Part shown: piece after piece, positions 1 through 8,391 of the stretch
Position numbering within the stretch: position 1 is the first letter of the stretch
Layout: each line of letters opens with the position of its first letter
From: Prevotella sp.
GTDB taxonomy: Bacteria; Bacteroidota; Bacteroidia; Bacteroidales; Bacteroidaceae
Length of the DNA: 48,821 nucleotides
Direction of reading: 5' to 3'
Assembly: GCA_022788105.1 (NCBI GenBank)
Contig: JALEVZ010000111.1
Coordinates: forward strand, 1 to 48,821
Position numbers and translations under genes: made by a program
Notes under the pieces: generated by a model
Databases searched by the model: none
Told to the model about the DNA's origin: nothing
What the model saw: the letters and a program-made list of their open reading frames with translations, nothing else

Positions 1-414
1 GTAAAGTGTACCTACCATCATAGGCAGATTTGTCTTGTCTGTGGTGTCGAAGAAGATGTAGTAGCAACCGAACATCACAGCAACGTTCAACAGAACGATT
101 GATGTAGACAGCAGGTTGAGCGTTACTCCACCTTTCTTGAAACTCTCGAAAAAGCCAGGACCAACCTGCAAACCGATACAGAACACGAACAGGATAAGTC
201 CGAAGTCCTGAATAAAGCTCAGTATGTTAACTGGAGCAGTGAAACCGATGTGTCCGGCAACAATTCCTGCGAAAAGAACGAACGTCACTCCAAGTGAGAT
301 GCCGCCAATCTTTATCTTGCCAAGCAAAATGCCGACAGCGATAACCACGGCATAAAGCAAGGAAATGTGTGCAATAGATTCGGTGTTCGTAAACAAATTG
401 ATAATCCAATTCAT
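1..414 (-). CDS. Putative YidE/AspT-family transporter, N-terminal part (cut by window edge)
   Basis: The first 138 codons of a membrane protein read from an ATG at 414 down to base 1 with no stop, so the gene continues outside the window. The translation begins [19 protein letters not shown] and then shows at least four hydrophobic segments, including a glycine-rich stretch ([15 protein letters not shown]) and the motif [17 protein letters not shown], which resembles the duplicated AspT/YidE/YbjL antiporter domain. Members of that family usually carry two such domains around central TrkA-C domains; only the first is visible here. The substrate cannot be told: the characterised member AspT exchanges aspartate for alanine, but most relatives are uncharacterised. 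It lies downstream of proS on the same strand, separated by 264 nt that hold a long hairpin. Confidence 0.75.
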   Translation of the reverse strand, partial: MNWIINLFTNTESIAHISLLYAVVIAVGILLGKIKIGGISLGVTFVLFAGIVAGHIGFTAPVNILSFIQDFGLILFVFCIGLQVGPGFFESFKKGGVTLNLLSTSIVLLNVAVMFGCYYIFFDTTDKTNLPMMVGTLY

Positions 415-678
415 TGTAGAATAAAGTATTAATTAAAAAATTATAAGTTAACAGCGAATAAGTTTTAAGCATGGGTGAAAATGGTGTGGTAGGGGAGAAA
501 ACCAGGTATTGGTGTTCTCACCGCCACCACATCATTTATTTACCTTAATATATTGCTCTTTCTTAAAAAGAGAAGCTTCTTTCTTTACATAAACATATTG
601 TTCTTTGCAAGCATGGATATTCCTATTTTTAAAGAAAGGCATAGCTCTTATCTTAAAAAGATGTTGTTCTTTTCTTAA
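415..678. other. Intergenic region between proS and the transporter, with hairpins
   Basis: No gene is visible. On either strand bases 479-537 fold into a long rod: AAATGGTGTGGT pairs with ACCACATCATTT (one G-T), GGGGAGAA with TTCTCACC (one mismatch), and ACCA with TGGT around a five-base loop. The rest is A/T rich and carries TCTTAAAAAGA twice (561-571 and 651-661). The rod could end the proS transcript or form a structured leader for the transporter, both of which are read on the minus strand. I found no clear TAnnTTTG promoter. Confidence 0.45.
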
Positions 679-2160
679 TTAGTAGCTACGTGCAATAATC
701 ACGCGATGCTTAGCAGGCTTGCCTGAAACCATGTCAACGCCAGGAGTCTGCTCGAACATGAACGGCACGCAACGAATTGTAGCCTGAGTGTCTTCCTTAA
801 TCTTTGCCTCTGTCTCTGCTGTTCCGTCCCAATGGCAAAGGAAGAAGCCGCCATCTTTTACGCGCTCCTTGAACTCTTCATAGTTGTCGCACTCGTAAAT
901 GTGTGAGTCGCGGTACTTGCGAGCCTTCTCGAAGATGTTGTTCTGAATCTCGTCAAGCAGTTTCTCGACAGTCTCTGCGATGCCTTCAAGCGGCATTGTC
1001 TCTTTCTCCAAAGTGTCGCGGCGCATCACTTCGATAGTGCCGTTCTCAAGGTCGCGGCCACCGATAGCGAGGCGCACGGGCACACCCTTCAGCTCATAGT
1101 CAGCAAACTTGAAGCCCGGACGCTTGTTGTCAGCGTCGTCATACTTCACGCTGATGCCAGCTTTACGCAGCTGCTCGATGACAGGCTGCATCTTCTCGGT
1201 AATAGCAGCGAGCTGCTCTGCGTTCTTTGAGATAGGAATGATGACCACCTGTATGGGGGCAAGCTTTGGAGGCAGCACCAGACCATTGTCGTCGGAGTGT
1301 GTCATGATAAGCGCACCGATGAGTCGTGTTGACACGCCCCATGATGTTGCCCATACATATTCGGGCTTGTTCTCTTTATTAAGATAGGTAACATCAAAAG
1401 CCTTCGCAAAATTCTGACCGAGGAAGTGGCTTGTACCGCTCTGCAGAGCCTTGCCGTCCTGCATCATGGCCTCGATGGTGTATGTGTCAAGAGCACCTGC
1501 GAAGCGCTCCGTCTCACTCTTCACACCCTGAACCACAGGCACCGCCATCCACTTCTCTGCGAACTCAGCGTAGACGCGCAGCATCTGCTGTGCCTCCTTC
1601 TCAGCCTCCTCTTTTGTAGCGTGGGCTGTATGACCCTCCTGCCACAAGAACTCAGAAGTGCGGAGGAACGGACGTGTACGCATCTCCCAACGCATAACGT
1701 TACACCACTGATTGCACATCAATGGCAGGTCGCGCCAAGACTGAATCCAGTTCTTATAAGTGTTCCATATAATTGTCTCTGAGGTAGGACGAATAATCAG
1801 TTCCTCTTCCAGCTTGGCGTTGGGGTCTACCTCTACGCCACTCTTGTCCTCCTTTGCACGGAGTCTGTAATGTGTCACGACAGCACATTCCTTTGCAAAT
1901 CCCTCCACGTGCTCAGCTTCGCGGCTAAGGAACGACTTTGGAATGAGCAATGGGAAATAGGCGTTTTGCACGCCGGTCTCCTTAAACATGGTGTCAAGCT
2001 GGTGCTGCATCTTCTCCCAGATAGCATATCCGTAGGGTTTGATAACCATACAGCCGCGAACGGCAGACTGCTCTGCGAGGTCAGCTTTTACGACCAAGTC
2101 ATTGTACCACTGGCTGTAATTGTCAGCGCGCTTGGTCAGATCTTTCAATTCTTTTGCCAT
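679..2160 (-). CDS. proS: Prolyl-tRNA synthetase (archaeal/eukaryotic-type, short form)
   Basis: Class II aminoacyl-tRNA synthetase of 493 residues that charges tRNA-Pro with proline in the cytoplasm. Class II motifs are visible: RPTSE at about 124-128, the motif 2 loop [19 protein letters not shown] from residue 161, and motif 3 in the segment [16 protein letters not shown]. There is no editing insertion between motifs 2 and 3, and the chain ends in a C-terminal domain with Tyr as last residue. Both traits mark the short archaeal/eukaryotic type rather than the long bacterial type of E. coli. An anticodon-binding domain follows motif 3 ([10 protein letters not shown] onward). The ATG at 2160 sits just inside a TAATTTTG -7 element at 2241-2248 read on this strand, so the leader is about 75 nt. 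It is divergent from the lipoprotein gene. Confidence 0.96.
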   Translation of the reverse strand: MAKELKDLTKRADNYSQWYNDLVVKADLAEQSAVRGCMVIKPYGYAIWEKMQHQLDTMFKETGVQNAYFPLLIPKSFLSREAEHVEGFAKECAVVTHYRLRAKEDKSGVEVDPNAKLEEELIIRPTSETIIWNTYKNWIQSWRDLPLMCNQWCNVMRWEMRTRPFLRTSEFLWQEGHTAHATKEEAEKEAQQMLRVYAEFAEKWMAVPVVQGVKSETERFAGALDTYTIEAMMQDGKALQSGTSHFLGQNFAKAFDVTYLNKENKPEYVWATSWGVSTRLIGALIMTHSDDNGLVLPPKLAPIQVVIIPISKNAEQLAAITEKMQPVIEQLRKAGISVKYDDADNKRPGFKFADYELKGVPVRLAIGGRDLENGTIEVMRRDTLEKETMPLEGIAETVEKLLDEIQNNIFEKARKYRDSHIYECDNYEEFKERVKDGGFFLCHWDGTAETEAKIKEDTQATIRCVPFMFEQTPGVDMVSGKPAKHRVIIARSY

Positions 2161-2240
2161 TTTTTTATTTTATATTCTGTTGTTTTTCTCTTTATATTCC
2201 GTTGTTTTTACAACCTGTATATATAAACTAAATTTAATTG

Positions 2241-2248
2241 CAAAATTA
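2241..2248 (-). promoter_or_regulatory. Probable -7 element of proS
   Basis: CAAAATTA on the plus strand reads TAATTTTG on the minus strand and fits the Bacteroidetes TAnnTTTG consensus. A matching -33 TTTG is not clear. Confidence 0.5.
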
Positions 2249-2290
2249 CAAAAAAATGTTGTAAAGATACTATCATAATAAAAAAACAAT

Positions 2291-2298
2291 TATCTTTG
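2291..2298 (+). promoter_or_regulatory. Probable -7 element of the OmpA-like lipoprotein gene
   Basis: TATCTTTG fits TAnnTTTG, about 75 nt before the ATG at 2375. No TTTG stands at the usual distance upstream. Confidence 0.5.
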
Positions 2299-2374
2299 TA
2301 CTGCAAAATTGAAGTAATAGACAATTTTTAAAACACGTTTTAAACGGTAACTACATTAAAAATTATCAATCGTT

Positions 2375-3052
2375 ATGAAGAGATTTAAGATTTTTACATT
2401 GGCAATGTGTCTTCTGACAGTATTCAGTTGCCAGACGAAACAGGGTACAGGTGCTCTTATCGGAACTGGCGGCGGCGCGGTTCTCGGTGCAATTATTGGA
2501 AAGATTGCAGGTAACACAGCAGTTGGTGCAGCCATCGGCGGCGCCGTAGGAGCAGGAACTGGCGCAATAATTGGCCACCACATGGACAAGGTTGCAAAGG
2601 AAGCTGCAGAGAAAGTAGAAAACGCTAAGGTGGAAGAGGTGACCGATTCTAATGGTTTTAAAGCCGTGCGCGTGACCTTCGATTCAGGCATTCTGTTCGC
2701 CACCAACAAGTCAGACCTCAACCAGAAGTCTAAGACCGAGCTGGCAAAATTCTCTACAGTTCTTAACAACAACACCGACTGCCACGTTGACATCTATGGT
2801 CACACCGACTCTACAGGCAACGACGGCATCAACATACCGTTGAGCAACAGCCGCGCACAAAGCGTAGCCACATATCTGAAGTCATGTGGTGTATCTGCCG
2901 CACAGCTTCAGACCATCGCAGGAAAGGGTAGCTCTGACCCCGTAGCAGACAACTCTACAGCAGCCGGCCGTCAGCAGAACCGCCGCGTAGAGGTTTACAT
3001 GTATGCAAGCCAGGCAATGGTTGACGCTGCCAATGCAGGCACTCTAAAATAA
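2375..3052 (+). CDS. OmpA-family lipoprotein with glycine-zipper segment
   Basis: A 225-residue envelope protein. The N-terminus is a type II signal peptide with the lipobox VFSC (Cys19), so it is probably lipidated and anchored in the outer membrane. Residues about 24-68 are a Gly/Ala-rich glycine-zipper stretch (GTGGGAVLGAIIG and GAAIGGAVGAGTGAIIG). From about residue 95 there is an OmpA C-terminal peptidoglycan-binding domain: a GHTDSTG motif, LSNSRAQSVATYL, and GRQQNRRVEVY near the end. The expected role is to tie the outer membrane to peptidoglycan, as in Pal/YiaD-like proteins. It has its own promoter and is followed by a strong hairpin terminator, so it looks monocistronic. The start is fixed by the signal peptide. 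Confidence 0.9.
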   Translation: MKRFKIFTLAMCLLTVFSCQTKQGTGALIGTGGGAVLGAIIGKIAGNTAVGAAIGGAVGAGTGAIIGHHMDKVAKEAAEKVENAKVEEVTDSNGFKAVRVTFDSGILFATNKSDLNQKSKTELAKFSTVLNNNTDCHVDIYGHTDSTGNDGINIPLSNSRAQSVATYLKSCGVSAAQLQTIAGKGSSDPVADNSTAAGRQQNRRVEVYMYASQAMVDAANAGTLK

Positions 3053-3123
3053 GAACAGAAAGGACAGGCGCGTCGTGACATACACATTTGAGAAGACGAC
3101 TGCCCTTCCACAAAACAGATAAC

Positions 3124-3166
3124 GAGACTGAATTCAAAAACGCGACATCGTTTTTGAGTCAGTCTC
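3124..3166 (+). terminator. Hairpin terminator after the OmpA-like lipoprotein gene
   Basis: GAGACTGA plus CAAAAACG on the left pairs with CGTTTTTGAGTCAGTCTC on the right with a small bulge, followed by TTTTCTTCGTTT. This is a plausible rho-independent terminator before mtgA. Confidence 0.7.
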
Positions 3167-3203
3167 TTTTCTTCGTTTATAACACAACAGGTTACAAACA
3201 TAG

Positions 3204-3941
3204 ATGAAACTAATTCTTTCAATAGCAAAATGGGTGCTGGCACTGTTTTTCAGTTCCACGATTCTGGCCGTTGTAGCCTATCGTTTCATACCCGTTTACG
3301 TCACCCCTCTGATGGTGATAAGATGTTTTCAACAGGTAGGAAACGGCGAAAGCATAAAGCTACACCACAGTTGGAAGTCACTTGACAACATTTCTCCACA
3401 TCTCCCTGTGGCAGTGATGGCAAGCGAAGACCAGCGCTTTCTCATCCACCACGGTTTCGACTTTGATGCTATACAGAAAGCGGCAAAGAGAAACATGAAG
3501 CCAGGCAAGCGCAAGCTCGGAGCAAGCACCATATCGCAACAAACTGCCAAAAACGTGTTTCTGTGGCCAGGACGAAGCTGGACGAGAAAGGGATTTGAGG
3601 TCTATTTCACCGCTCTTATAGAGCTGATGTGGAGCAAACAACGCATAATGGAGGTATATCTCAACTCCATAGAGATGGGCGACGGCATATATGGAGCCGA
3701 AGCCGTGGCAGATTACCATTTCTCCAAAGACGCCTCCGACCTGTCGCGCGCAGAGTGTGCGCTCATTGCAGCGTCGCTACCAAACCCTCGTAAGATGGAC
3801 AGCAGCCGCCCAAGCTCATACATGCGCAAGCGTCAGCACACCATAGAACGTGAGATGCGCTTCATTCCCAAATTCCCGAAAGAGGGTGAAGACTATGACC
3901 CCGAAACCACATCGGGCGGCATCTATCACAAGAAGAAGTAA
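3204..3941 (+). CDS. mtgA: Monofunctional biosynthetic peptidoglycan transglycosylase
   Basis: A 245-residue GT51 glycosyltransferase that polymerises lipid II into peptidoglycan glycan strands at the outer face of the inner membrane. An N-terminal membrane anchor covers about residues 5-27. The first GT51 motif [16 protein letters not shown] holds the catalytic Glu75, followed by [12 protein letters not shown], by the [13 protein letters not shown] segment and by [15 protein letters not shown] sequence near residue 195. There is no transpeptidase domain, which separates it from the bifunctional class A protein at 42715. The length is normal for MtgA. It follows the lipoprotein terminator by 38 nt and precedes the helicase gene by about 100 nt on the same strand. 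Confidence 0.93.
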   Translation: MKLILSIAKWVLALFFSSTILAVVAYRFIPVYVTPLMVIRCFQQVGNGESIKLHHSWKSLDNISPHLPVAVMASEDQRFLIHHGFDFDAIQKAAKRNMKPGKRKLGASTISQQTAKNVFLWPGRSWTRKGFEVYFTALIELMWSKQRIMEVYLNSIEMGDGIYGAEAVADYHFSKDASDLSRAECALIAASLPNPRKMDSSRPSSYMRKRQHTIEREMRFIPKFPKEGEDYDPETTSGGIYHKKK

Positions 3942-4039
3942 CGGACATCGTGAAGACAAGTTCTTTACACAATCTATATAATAGATCCAAAAGAAACACC
4001 AAACAACCGCCTAAAGGGAAACACACCATAAAGCATTAA

Positions 4040-6379
4040 ATGAGCATACTTGACAAACTAAATGAGAGTCAGCGACTTGCTGTCGAATACTGTGACGGTC
4101 CAGAGCTTGTGATTGCAGGCGCCGGCTCGGGCAAAACACGTGTCTTAACCTACAAGATAGCGTATCTGTTACAGCAGGCAGACTTCGACTTAGCACCATG
4201 GAACATACTCGCTCTCACGTTCACCAACAAGGCTGCCAACGAGATGAAGCAGCGAATTGGTGAAATTGTAGGCAACCATGTGGCGGGGCGTCTGAACATG
4301 GGAACGTTTCACTCTGTCTTCTCACGCATCCTGCGATGCGAGGCAGACCGTCTCGGCTATACCTCCAACTACACCATCTACGACGAAACTGACTCCCGCT
4401 CGCTCATTACTTCAATTGTCAAGGAGATGGGACTTGACGACAAACTCTATAAGGCAGCCAACATACGCAACCAAATCAGCATTGCCAAAAACCGCCTTGT
4501 GTCAGCAGACCAATACGCCACCATCAAAAAAGCGTTGGAAGCTGACACCAACAACAAGATTCCGCGCTTTCAGAATATATACAAACGCTACGAAGAGCGA
4601 TGTAGAAATTCAAATGTCATGGACTTCGACGACTTGCTCTTCAACACCTATCTGCTGTTCAAATCGCATGAAGACGTGTGCGACAAATACGCCTCGCTGT
4701 TCAAATACATACTTGTCGACGAGTACCAGGACACAAACTATGCTCAGCAGTGCATAATCTATCAGTTGGCACAAAAGAACCGTAAACTATGCGTTGTAGG
4801 CGACGACGCACAAAGCATCTACGCGTTTCGAGGTGCCAATATAGACAACATACTTGATTTCAACAAGCTCTATCCAGAGCAGAAAACATTCAAACTCGAA
4901 CGCAACTACCGCAGCACGCAGACCATTGTAGAGGCTGCCAACAGCCTTATATCGCACAATGAGCGTCAAATACACAAAGATGTCTACAGCAAAAACGACG
5001 AGGGCAGCCCACTGAAACTGTGCGTCTGCATTTCAGACAAACTGGAGGCAATGGAGGTATGCAGCGAAATCAAGAGACTGAAACGTGCAGAAGGATGCGG
5101 CTACGACAGTTTTGCCGTGCTTTACAGGACTAACGCGCAGAGCCGATGCTTTGAGGAGGAGATGAGAAAGGAAGCCATACCTTATAAGATATATGGCGGA
5201 CTGAGCTTCTACCAACGCAAAGAGGTGAAAGACGTGTTGGCATATTTCCGCCTTGTGGTCAACCCCAACGACGACGAAGCGTTAAGACGCATCATCAATT
5301 ATCCTACCCGTGGCATCGGCACTACAACCATACAGAAGATTGCCGCGACAGCGACCGACCACAATGTCAGCATGTGGGAGGTGGTCTGCGACACGGCAGC
5401 CCACTCCTTAAATATAAATAAAGGAACGGCATCAAAGCTTGCCAACTTTGCCAACTTCATCTCTTCATTCATAGAAAAGGTGGAGACGTCAGACGCTTAC
5501 ACGCTAGGCCAGTCTATCGTTGCTGCGAGCGGCATCTTTACAGACATCGAAGCAGACAAGACACCAGAAGGAAAGGCAAAGAAAGAAAACATCGACGAGC
5601 TCATGGGCGAGTTACACGGCTTTGTCGAATCGAAACGCGAGGAAGACCTTGAAGAGGAGTATTATCTCGGAAACTTCATGCAGGAGGTCGCGCTTTACAC
5701 CGACAAGCAAAACGAGGACGACGACGAAAACCGCGTGGCGCTGATGACAATACATGCTGCAAAGGGTTTGGAATTTCCGTGCGTGTTTGTTGTCGGGCTT
5801 GAAGAAAACATCTTCCCTGGACGTCAGGCAATGGACTTTCCACGCATGATGGAAGAGGAGCGCCGCTTGATGTATGTCGCCATAACACGTGCCGAGCGTC
5901 ACTGCATGCTCACATGTGCCAAGACTCGATTCCGCTACGGACAGGTAGAATATGACGTGCCAAGCCGTTTTATAAAAGAGATAGACCAACGCTACATACG
6001 CAAAATGGATGGTGGCGACACCGAAGGTTTCTCCACCAACAGGACGTCGTGGCGCAACTCTTACGAAACGACGCCCAAGCCAGCTGTACAGAAAGGCGCC
6101 ACCATCTATTCAAAGCCAACCTTTGCCACAACCAGTGGCAGCCGCATGACACGCATGAGAACCACACCCAGCTCGGCAACCACGCAAGTCACAAGCTACA
6201 ATGACGGCAAAAACTCCATCCGGATAGGGTCGGTCATAAACCACCAGCGATTTGGTAAAGGCGAGATTGTAAGCATAGAAGGAACTGGCGAGAACGCAAA
6301 GGCAACGGTGCGCTTCCAGCTTGCCGGCCAAAAGCAGCTGCTGCTGAAATTTGCGAGATATGAGGTGCTCACCTTTTAA
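4040..6379 (+). CDS. UvrD/PcrA/Rep-type superfamily 1A DNA helicase
   Basis: A 779-residue ATP-dependent 3'-5' DNA helicase that acts in repair and in clearing replication blocks. All main motifs are present in order: Walker A GAGSGKT at 27-33, the TFTNKAANEM motif Ia, Walker B VDEYQDTN, motif III VVGDDAQSIYAFRGA, motif IV ERNYRSTQTI, motif V MTIHAAKGLEFPCVFV and motif VI RRLMYVAITRAE. The C-terminal tail (about 650-779) is poorly conserved in this family and ends with a Tudor-like segment (GSVINHQRFGKGEIVSIEG), as in PcrA. I call it UvrD/PcrA-like without choosing between the names. The ATG is preceded by an A/T-rich stretch without a Shine-Dalgarno sequence, as usual here. Confidence 0.95.
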   Translation: MSILDKLNESQRLAVEYCDGPELVIAGAGSGKTRVLTYKIAYLLQQADFDLAPWNILALTFTNKAANEMKQRIGEIVGNHVAGRLNMGTFHSVFSRILRCEADRLGYTSNYTIYDETDSRSLITSIVKEMGLDDKLYKAANIRNQISIAKNRLVSADQYATIKKALEADTNNKIPRFQNIYKRYEERCRNSNVMDFDDLLFNTYLLFKSHEDVCDKYASLFKYILVDEYQDTNYAQQCIIYQLAQKNRKLCVVGDDAQSIYAFRGANIDNILDFNKLYPEQKTFKLERNYRSTQTIVEAANSLISHNERQIHKDVYSKNDEGSPLKLCVCISDKLEAMEVCSEIKRLKRAEGCGYDSFAVLYRTNAQSRCFEEEMRKEAIPYKIYGGLSFYQRKEVKDVLAYFRLVVNPNDDEALRRIINYPTRGIGTTTIQKIAATATDHNVSMWEVVCDTAAHSLNINKGTASKLANFANFISSFIEKVETSDAYTLGQSIVAASGIFTDIEADKTPEGKAKKENIDELMGELHGFVESKREEDLEEEYYLGNFMQEVALYTDKQNEDDDENRVALMTIHAAKGLEFPCVFVVGLEENIFPGRQAMDFPRMMEEERRLMYVAITRAERHCMLTCAKTRFRYGQVEYDVPSRFIKEIDQRYIRKMDGGDTEGFSTNRTSWRNSYETTPKPAVQKGATIYSKPTFATTSGSRMTRMRTTPSSATTQVTSYNDGKNSIRIGSVINHQRFGKGEIVSIEGTGENAKATVRFQLAGQKQLLLKFARYEVLTF

Positions 6380-6448
6380 TCTTTATGTCACGAGTCAAGA
6401 AAACGCAGTATAATCAGGCGCTGCGCCCGAAACTTTTGGGCTGTAGTA

Positions 6449-6479
6449 TTTGCTGTTTTGAAAAAACAATATAACTTTG
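6449..6479 (+). promoter_or_regulatory. Promoter of the DUF5715 gene
   Basis: TTTG at 6449-6452, a 19-nt spacer, then TAACTTTG at 6472-6479. This is a full match to the Bacteroidetes -33/-7 promoter, about 90 nt before the ATG. Confidence 0.75.
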
Positions 6480-6568
6480 TAGACTGTAAATGAACAGACA
6501 CGTTATGTTTGCGACCAAAACATGACATGCTGATGTTAAAACCATTTACATAAAACGTAACAACAACA

Positions 6569-7519
6569 ATGAAAATAAGTCCCAAAAGATATCTCCAGAC
6601 ATTCGGAATATGCGTCGTGCTACTTGCGATAGTAAGAGCAGTGTGTCCATCTGTTGCAGGCGAGCAGGATGGTCGCACAGCACAAAAGGCAGACACGGTA
6701 ATGGCAGACCGCGACACGATACAGCCAGCACTCACTCCCGAAACGGTGAAACCACAGCCAGTAGCCAGCGCCGAGAGTAAAAAGAAAGAGGCTAATGAAG
6801 ATAAAGAGGTGGCACAAAACACCTATACGGACAAAAATCTGTCTGCTGCCGACCTGTCGGGCGAGAAAGATGTGCCGCCAGCATACACCGCGTCATGGAA
6901 GGGCAAACGCTCTACGTCGCGCTTTTTCAACCCCGATGGCACATTGGCAAAGCATCGCATCTATAGCGTTCCACATTTCGGCAACGCCTTTCCCGATCAA
7001 AACGACATGCAGCTCACTGCCGCACAGAAATACGGCGTGAAACCCGTCGCTGATAGGGCAGAGGCAGAACGCCGCAAGAAAGAGCTGGTCTACATAGGCA
7101 GCAACCCCTACTTCCATGTAGACAGACTGCGTAACAGCATACCCTACCTCGTGCCAAGAGCGTCGGTACTGTTGCAGGACATCGGCAGAAACTTTTTCGA
7201 CAGTCTTCAAGTCAAGGGCATACCATTGCACAAAATCATTGTCACCAGCGTCTTGCGAAGCAAGGCCGACGTTGAAAAACTGCGCAATCGCAACAGCAAC
7301 GCCACGCAAAACAGCTGCCATCTATATGGTACGACGTTTGACGTGTGCTACAATCGCTACAAGACTGTGCAAGACCCCGATGGTCCCGCAAGGCGTCAGG
7401 TACGCAACGACACTCTGAAATGGGTGCTGAGCGAGGTGCTCAACGACATCAGACTACAAAAGCGGTGTTACGTAAAGTATGAGGTCAAGCAGGGTTGCTT
7501 CCACATCACAGTGAACTAA
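6569..7519 (+). CDS. Secreted DUF5715-family protein, probable M15-like peptidase
   Basis: A 316-residue exported protein with an N-terminal signal or anchor at about 9-30, then a low-complexity, Lys/Glu/Ala-rich linker to about residue 105. The conserved C-terminal half contains SCHLYGTTFDVCY, with His251 and Asp258, and GCFHITVN with His312 at the end. That spacing (HxxGxxxD and a late His) copies the zinc site of LAS-type D-Ala-D-Ala carboxypeptidases/endopeptidases of family M15, so a role in trimming peptidoglycan cross-links is plausible. Family assignment to DUF5715 is by recall. A strong promoter lies upstream and repeat element A lies between its end and the convergent gene at 7750. 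Confidence 0.75.
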   Translation: MKISPKRYLQTFGICVVLLAIVRAVCPSVAGEQDGRTAQKADTVMADRDTIQPALTPETVKPQPVASAESKKKEANEDKEVAQNTYTDKNLSAADLSGEKDVPPAYTASWKGKRSTSRFFNPDGTLAKHRIYSVPHFGNAFPDQNDMQLTAAQKYGVKPVADRAEAERRKKELVYIGSNPYFHVDRLRNSIPYLVPRASVLLQDIGRNFFDSLQVKGIPLHKIIVTSVLRSKADVEKLRNRNSNATQNSCHLYGTTFDVCYNRYKTVQDPDGPARRQVRNDTLKWVLSEVLNDIRLQKRCYVKYEVKQGCFHITVN

Positions 7520-7551
7520 ACCCTGTGTAGCTAAAACTGGAAAAACAAAAT

Positions 7552-7738
7552 GCTACATAAACCGAGGTTTTGATGACACTCTGACTTGTTTTTCCGACTT
7601 TTTCTATCGCCAATCTTTAACAGACGTTAAAAGTACAGTGGCTTTCCCATTAAGCCCATTTGACGTCGCCAAACGGGCCTAATGGCATTGCCAAAGAGCC
7701 TCTTTGACGACGTCAAATGGGTGCTATCATTTTGTCAA
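7552..7738 (-). repeat. 187-bp intergenic repeat element, copy A
   Basis: Read on the minus strand it starts with the head TTGACAAAATGATAG (7738-7724), then four consecutive 22-nt units (7723-7702, 7701-7680, 7679-7658, 7657-7636), then the dyad TTAAC-N4-GTTAA (7630-7617) and a tail that ends in a hairpin with AAACC-tc-GGTTT. Copies B and C have the same parts at the same spacing. A perfect 14-bp inverted repeat, CCCATTTGACGTCG (7655-7668) against CGACGTCAAATGGG (7708-7721), links units 1 and 3. It lies between two convergent genes. Confidence 0.85.
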
Positions 7739-7749
7739 ACGGCAGTGTT

Positions 7750-8373
7750 TCATTTTCCACGCTGGTATTTATACTCTCTGACGTCATATTCGTGCTTTAC
7801 CCACATGACCTTTCCTGTGAAGTCATAGTAGTGGTCACGAGCTCTCCATATTCTACGTTCTATAGGCGCATTGGAGTTTTTGCAATAGCGACCCTTGCTC
7901 ACTATCATGCCGTCTTTGCCTTTTCTCACCCTAAATCCTTCGCCCACCTTACTGCATCTACGGTTGAACGAGTTTATAACCCACAACTGCAGACCGTCAA
8001 CAACAGGGTTGTAGGATTTGTTACCCATGTCGAGAACGACGAATATGCGGCTATGCAACGGACTTGTATATATATTTTTTATCTTGACATAGCCATACGA
8101 GAACTGCATCTCTTTGGTTCTGCGTCTTGTACGGTCGTAGCAGAAAATGCGCTCGTTGTATTGATAATATACGGTGTTGCGTCGCTTGTCTGAATATGAA
8201 GTAATAATTTTCGCTCCTGCAGGTATGCCTGCACTCTGCGTTGCACCAGCATATTCCGCATAACAGCTGGCACTTATGTGTGTGATATTGGTTTTTCCAT
8301 ATACGCCGCCACCATGCAGCAGCATTGTCGCCACTGCCACCGATAGCAGTATTTTCTTATTGAAGATATTCAT
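7750..8373 (-). CDS. Secreted protein of unknown function, downstream of feoAB
   Basis: A 207-residue protein that I do not recognise. Residues 1-26 form a clear signal peptide (ILLSVAVATMLLHGGGVYG), so it is exported to the periplasm or beyond. The mature part is basic and rich in Tyr and Arg, with repeated short beta-like stretches (RNTVYYQYNERIFCYDRTRRR, then SRIFVVLDMGNKSY). Several Cys (in SASCYAEY, RIFCYD, RRCSKV, RYCKNS) might form disulfides. It begins 18 nt after the feoAB stop on the same strand, so it is probably co-transcribed with the iron transporter, but nothing in the sequence shows a role in iron handling. Repeat element A lies 12 nt beyond its stop. Confidence 0.7.
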   Translation of the reverse strand: MNIFNKKILLSVAVATMLLHGGGVYGKTNITHISASCYAEYAGATQSAGIPAGAKIITSYSDKRRNTVYYQYNERIFCYDRTRRRTKEMQFSYGYVKIKNIYTSPLHSRIFVVLDMGNKSYNPVVDGLQLWVINSFNRRCSKVGEGFRVRKGKDGMIVSKGRYCKNSNAPIERRIWRARDHYYDFTGKVMWVKHEYDVREYKYQRGK

Positions 8374-8391
8374 ATTTTGTTATTGTCAGTT

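Noticed and set aside
7552..7738. Elements A-C as a CRISPR array
   Set aside because: There is no constant repeat with variable spacers; all units are direct variants of one another, only four per copy, and no cas gene is near.
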